From Pedobacter alluvionis (lineage in GTDB: Bacteria; Bacteroidota; Bacteroidia; Sphingobacteriales; Sphingobacteriaceae): 64,000 nt of DNA. The stretch is from the NCBI RefSeq assembly GCF_003664035.1, contig NZ_RCCK01000013.1, positions 248,001 through 312,000 of the forward strand, written 5' to 3'. A program made the position numbers and the translations under genes. Within the stretch, counting starts at the first letter, position 1. The number at the start of each line of letters is the position of its first letter. Shown here in pieces: positions 61,821-64,000 of the stretch. The notes below the pieces were generated by a model. The model worked only from the letters and a program-made list of their open reading frames with translations. It made no database searches and was not told the DNA's origin.

Positions 61821-63654
61821 CGCTATTTTTCCTTTTTCTTTTTTCTTCAATTTCTGCAAGTCGCACACGCAAAATGCGTTCTTCTTCAGCATCAGAAAAT
61901 TTCTTGGCCCACATTTCCTGAAGCTTACGTTTTAATAAAGGCTCTCCAATTAATTCAATTGTTTTAAAATAATCATCCAGGGGCTCAACAGTATCTTTAT
62001 CGTTAAGGTAGTCAATAATCTTTTGAATTTTAGTCTTGGCAAAATCACCCATAACTACCCCATTAAGATAAAAACTTTTGATAAATAATTCATGGATATT
62101 TGCTCCAAATGTATTGTCTAGATAGTCATCCTCTCCCAATATTTCAATTCCGTTTTGCTCACTGCGTTTAATGAAAACAATATGGGATGTAGGGAGGTCA
62201 GAAGTGAGAAATGGCGTGTTTGTGGTCATAATCAATTGCACCGTGAAGCCTTCAAAAATACTGCTGATAAAATCGAGAGTATGTTTAAAATACTTTCTTT
62301 GCCATTCAGGATGATAGCCTGCATCACCTTCATCAATAAGGATGACAATATTTTTCTTTAACTCGCTGCCCGTCCGATGAAAAAGGACATGATTGATCCT
62401 GGCAAGAAAAGATAGCCAGGATTGTTGGCCGGTACTTAGGCCTCGCCACGAAAAGTCAAGATAGCTTGTAAATCCTTTTGAAACAAGATAGAGATTCATA
62501 AAGGAACGGAAGTCTTTTTCAAGTTCACTGTTTAAGGGAAATACAAGATGAAGATCTTTTCCTGGTTCCTGCTTTAGTTCTATTTTTCCTTCATCTAAAA
62601 GAGGCTGTAAACTTGCAAGAAGGCTTAGTAATTTAGATTTTTTATCGGCGATTCCTTTAGATGGATGATTTTCTCCATGAAAATTCTGTTGCTCTAGGTA
62701 ATCGTTTATGAATCGCTGTATGTTCTCAAGAACATCTCTACCGATAATTGAGAACTTGCCTATGTTATTTAGATTTTTTGCATAGGTATGCTCGGTGTAT
62801 AAAAAATTTGCAAGAGCGGCGATATAAAAAAGATTAACTACACGTTCCCGAGGTTCATAATCATTATTAAATTCCGTAATCTCATTAAAAAAAAGAGCAA
62901 CGGAACGCGGGAATTTTTTATCCCGGCTGACTTTTTCATCCACATTGAAATAATTAATTTCGTCTTCGTTTATCAAAATGATGAGTTCATCTGGTCTATC
63001 AAAAGGTAGATCATACTCCTTCTGAGAAACGAAAAGTTGTATGGCCTTACTAATTTCGCTCTTAGTAAAAATATCTAAGTCCGTAGCAAAATCGAAAGTC
63101 TGATTTTCCGCAGTTCTATGCTCAGATAATAATGAGGTAGTAGATATATTGGAAAGTCCCGAATAGCCCATGGGCTCAGATTTAAAATCCAGAAAAAATG
63201 AGTAATTTATATAATCTATGTCAGAAAGGTATTTATCCAGTGTAATACTTTCAGCGTCAATATCAGTGTTCTCATAGGGGATTTTCTTAAACAGTCCCGT
63301 ACTATCTTTCAAGTTTAAGGACATTCCCATTGGCACTTTTACCACTCCATTATTTTCATCTTCCGTGTAGACAATGATATCATCGTTTACCGTTGTTATG
63401 ATTCCATATGGAAGATGATGCTTGATGTATTCCAGAATGGTTGATTTTCCAGTTCCGTTTTGACCTACAATAGCCGTGACATTTGCAATGTTACTTTTCT
63501 CGAAGAAATTTCTAATAAAACGTGGATTATTGTCTATCGTGAGCGTAAATTGATTTTCCTCTTCAGTTAATTTTATAATAAACCTGGCGGATAGACACAC
63601 GCTAGCCTTCGTTAAGGATCTAAAGTTCCTTATCCATAAATAATGAATTTCCAT
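61813..63654 (-). CDS. AAA/SMC-like ATPase, PtuA-like (Septu)
   Basis: A 613-residue ABC/SMC-type ATPase. Walker A is GQNGTGKST (64-72), the signature GLSTGQQSWLSF is near 405-416 and Walker B IVILIDEGDAGYHPEWQ has D441-E442. The switch region TTNTPFLTSDLP has Asn479 where related ATPases have a His (THSPFxxSD). The N-terminus (IHYLWIRNFRSLTKASVCLS) and the long central helical insertion are typical of OLD/PtuA-like proteins. The C-terminus is a charged helix (EEERILRVRLAEIEEKRKRKN). The gene overlaps the HNH gene by 8 bp, so both are translated together. It probably senses infection. Confidence 0.78.
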   Translation of the reverse strand: MEIHYLWIRNFRSLTKASVCLSARFIIKLTEEENQFTLTIDNNPRFIRNFFEKSNIANVTAIVGQNGTGKSTILEYIKHHLPYGIITTVNDDIIVYTEDENNGVVKVPMGMSLNLKDSTGLFKKIPYENTDIDAESITLDKYLSDIDYINYSFFLDFKSEPMGYSGLSNISTTSLLSEHRTAENQTFDFATDLDIFTKSEISKAIQLFVSQKEYDLPFDRPDELIILINEDEINYFNVDEKVSRDKKFPRSVALFFNEITEFNNDYEPRERVVNLFYIAALANFLYTEHTYAKNLNNIGKFSIIGRDVLENIQRFINDYLEQQNFHGENHPSKGIADKKSKLLSLLASLQPLLDEGKIELKQEPGKDLHLVFPLNSELEKDFRSFMNLYLVSKGFTSYLDFSWRGLSTGQQSWLSFLARINHVLFHRTGSELKKNIVILIDEGDAGYHPEWQRKYFKHTLDFISSIFEGFTVQLIMTTNTPFLTSDLPTSHIVFIKRSEQNGIEILGEDDYLDNTFGANIHELFIKSFYLNGVVMGDFAKTKIQKIIDYLNDKDTVEPLDDYFKTIELIGEPLLKRKLQEMWAKKFSDAEEERILRVRLAEIEEKRKRKNSDD

Positions 63655-63674
63655 GAGCGTTAACAGTTAAAATT

Positions 63675-63682
63675 CAAATATA
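63675..63682 (-). promoter_or_regulatory. -7 element of the Septu-like operon
   Basis: On the minus strand TATATTTG, a perfect TAnnTTTG match, lies 20 nt upstream of the ATPase start. TTTTG at 63698-63702 may be the -33 box, though the 15-bp gap is short. Confidence 0.55.
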
Positions 63683-63848
63683 TTAAATAACCTGCAACAA
63701 AACATGGGTTTAAAGATATGCCATAGCTGTAACTCCGTTTCTTTCAGGGAATAATTCCTGAAATTTAATTACGAGCAGCAACAATACTGGTTATTAACGT
63801 ATTCTTAAAACGAAAAAGGGATACAAATGCAGTCCATTTCTTATTAAT

Positions 63849-64000
63849 TTACAACATTCTCCACTTATCCATATATGGATAATTTTTCCAGAATTTTTCA
63901 ATCTGATCAGAATTCGAAGTTGTAGGATAGTTATTGAAGCGGTAAAGAGCATCTGGATGGCTTTTTAGTGCGTCAACTGATTTTTCGAAAGAATTAATGC
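63849..64000 (-). CDS. Unidentified protein, C-terminal end
   Basis: An open frame enters from the right edge and ends at the stop codon 63849-63851. The visible 49 residues (NSFEKSVDALKSHPDALYRF ... EKFWKNYPYMDKWRML) are hydrophilic with many aromatic residues. No family could be recognised. The 190 bp between this end and the ATPase start hold only the promoter region. It is likely part of the same island. Confidence 0.5.
   Translation of the reverse strand, partial: INSFEKSVDALKSHPDALYRFNNYPTTSNSDQIEKFWKNYPYMDKWRML

Noticed and set aside
1..64000. CRISPR array or rRNA operon
   Set aside because: No regularly spaced repeats and no rRNA-like sequence were seen.

Overview
The window is an AT-rich chromosome segment from a Bacteroidota bacterium, most probably Sphingobacteriaceae (Pedobacter-like). 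The evidence is: five SusC/SusD outer-membrane receptor pairs, a GldH gliding lipoprotein, DUF3078 and DUF5916 families, promoters of the TAnnTTTG type, almost no Shine-Dalgarno sequences, and intergenic CGTCA...TGACG palindromes. These taxonomic points are inferred from gene families, not from a search.

Layout. 1-26 kb is mostly a housekeeping backbone: a partial SanA-like protein, two secreted proteins with DxNxDG loops, YifB/ComM, Ffh, a DUF5916 outer-membrane protein, an AraC regulator divergent from a siderophore-interacting flavoprotein, DUF3078, a small HExxH protein, two glucosaminidase-LysM paralogues, an O-methyltransferase, RuvX, HolB-RicT-GldH, a TonB-dependent receptor, MurF and a large M14 carboxypeptidase. 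Five REP-like palindromes lie between these genes. Two of them sit inside larger inverted repeats.

26.8-53.7 kb is an uninterrupted same-strand array of five susC-susD operons. One carries a third small lipoprotein gene. There are no enzymes, regulators or sigma factors within the array. Pairs 1, 2 and 5 use SusD-like_2 type lipoproteins and pairs 3 and 4 use canonical RagB/SusD. The array contains a degraded susD end and an IS982-type transposase remnant, and an ISAs1-type transposase remnant lies just upstream, so this region has been rearranged. The first 184 bp around the start of susC4 and susC5 are nearly identical although the rest of the receptors diverge, which suggests cassette-like exchange of the leader and N-terminal segment.

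53.8-57.5 kb returns to backbone: DoxX, an LD-carboxypeptidase (S66), MetG with a probable TTG start, and tRNA-Arg(CCT).

57.5 kb to the right edge looks like the left end of an integrated island at the tRNA-Arg gene. It holds a tyrosine recombinase, a two-gene module of a DNA-binding protein overlapping a Doc/Fic toxin, a fragment of an AlbA_2/RecG-like regulator, and an overlapping HNH nuclease-AAA ATPase pair resembling the Septu (PtuA-PtuB) defence system. The island runs off the window. The best candidates for less-described biology are the susC N-terminal cassette sharing and the large DNA-binding partner of the Doc toxin beside the Septu-like pair.
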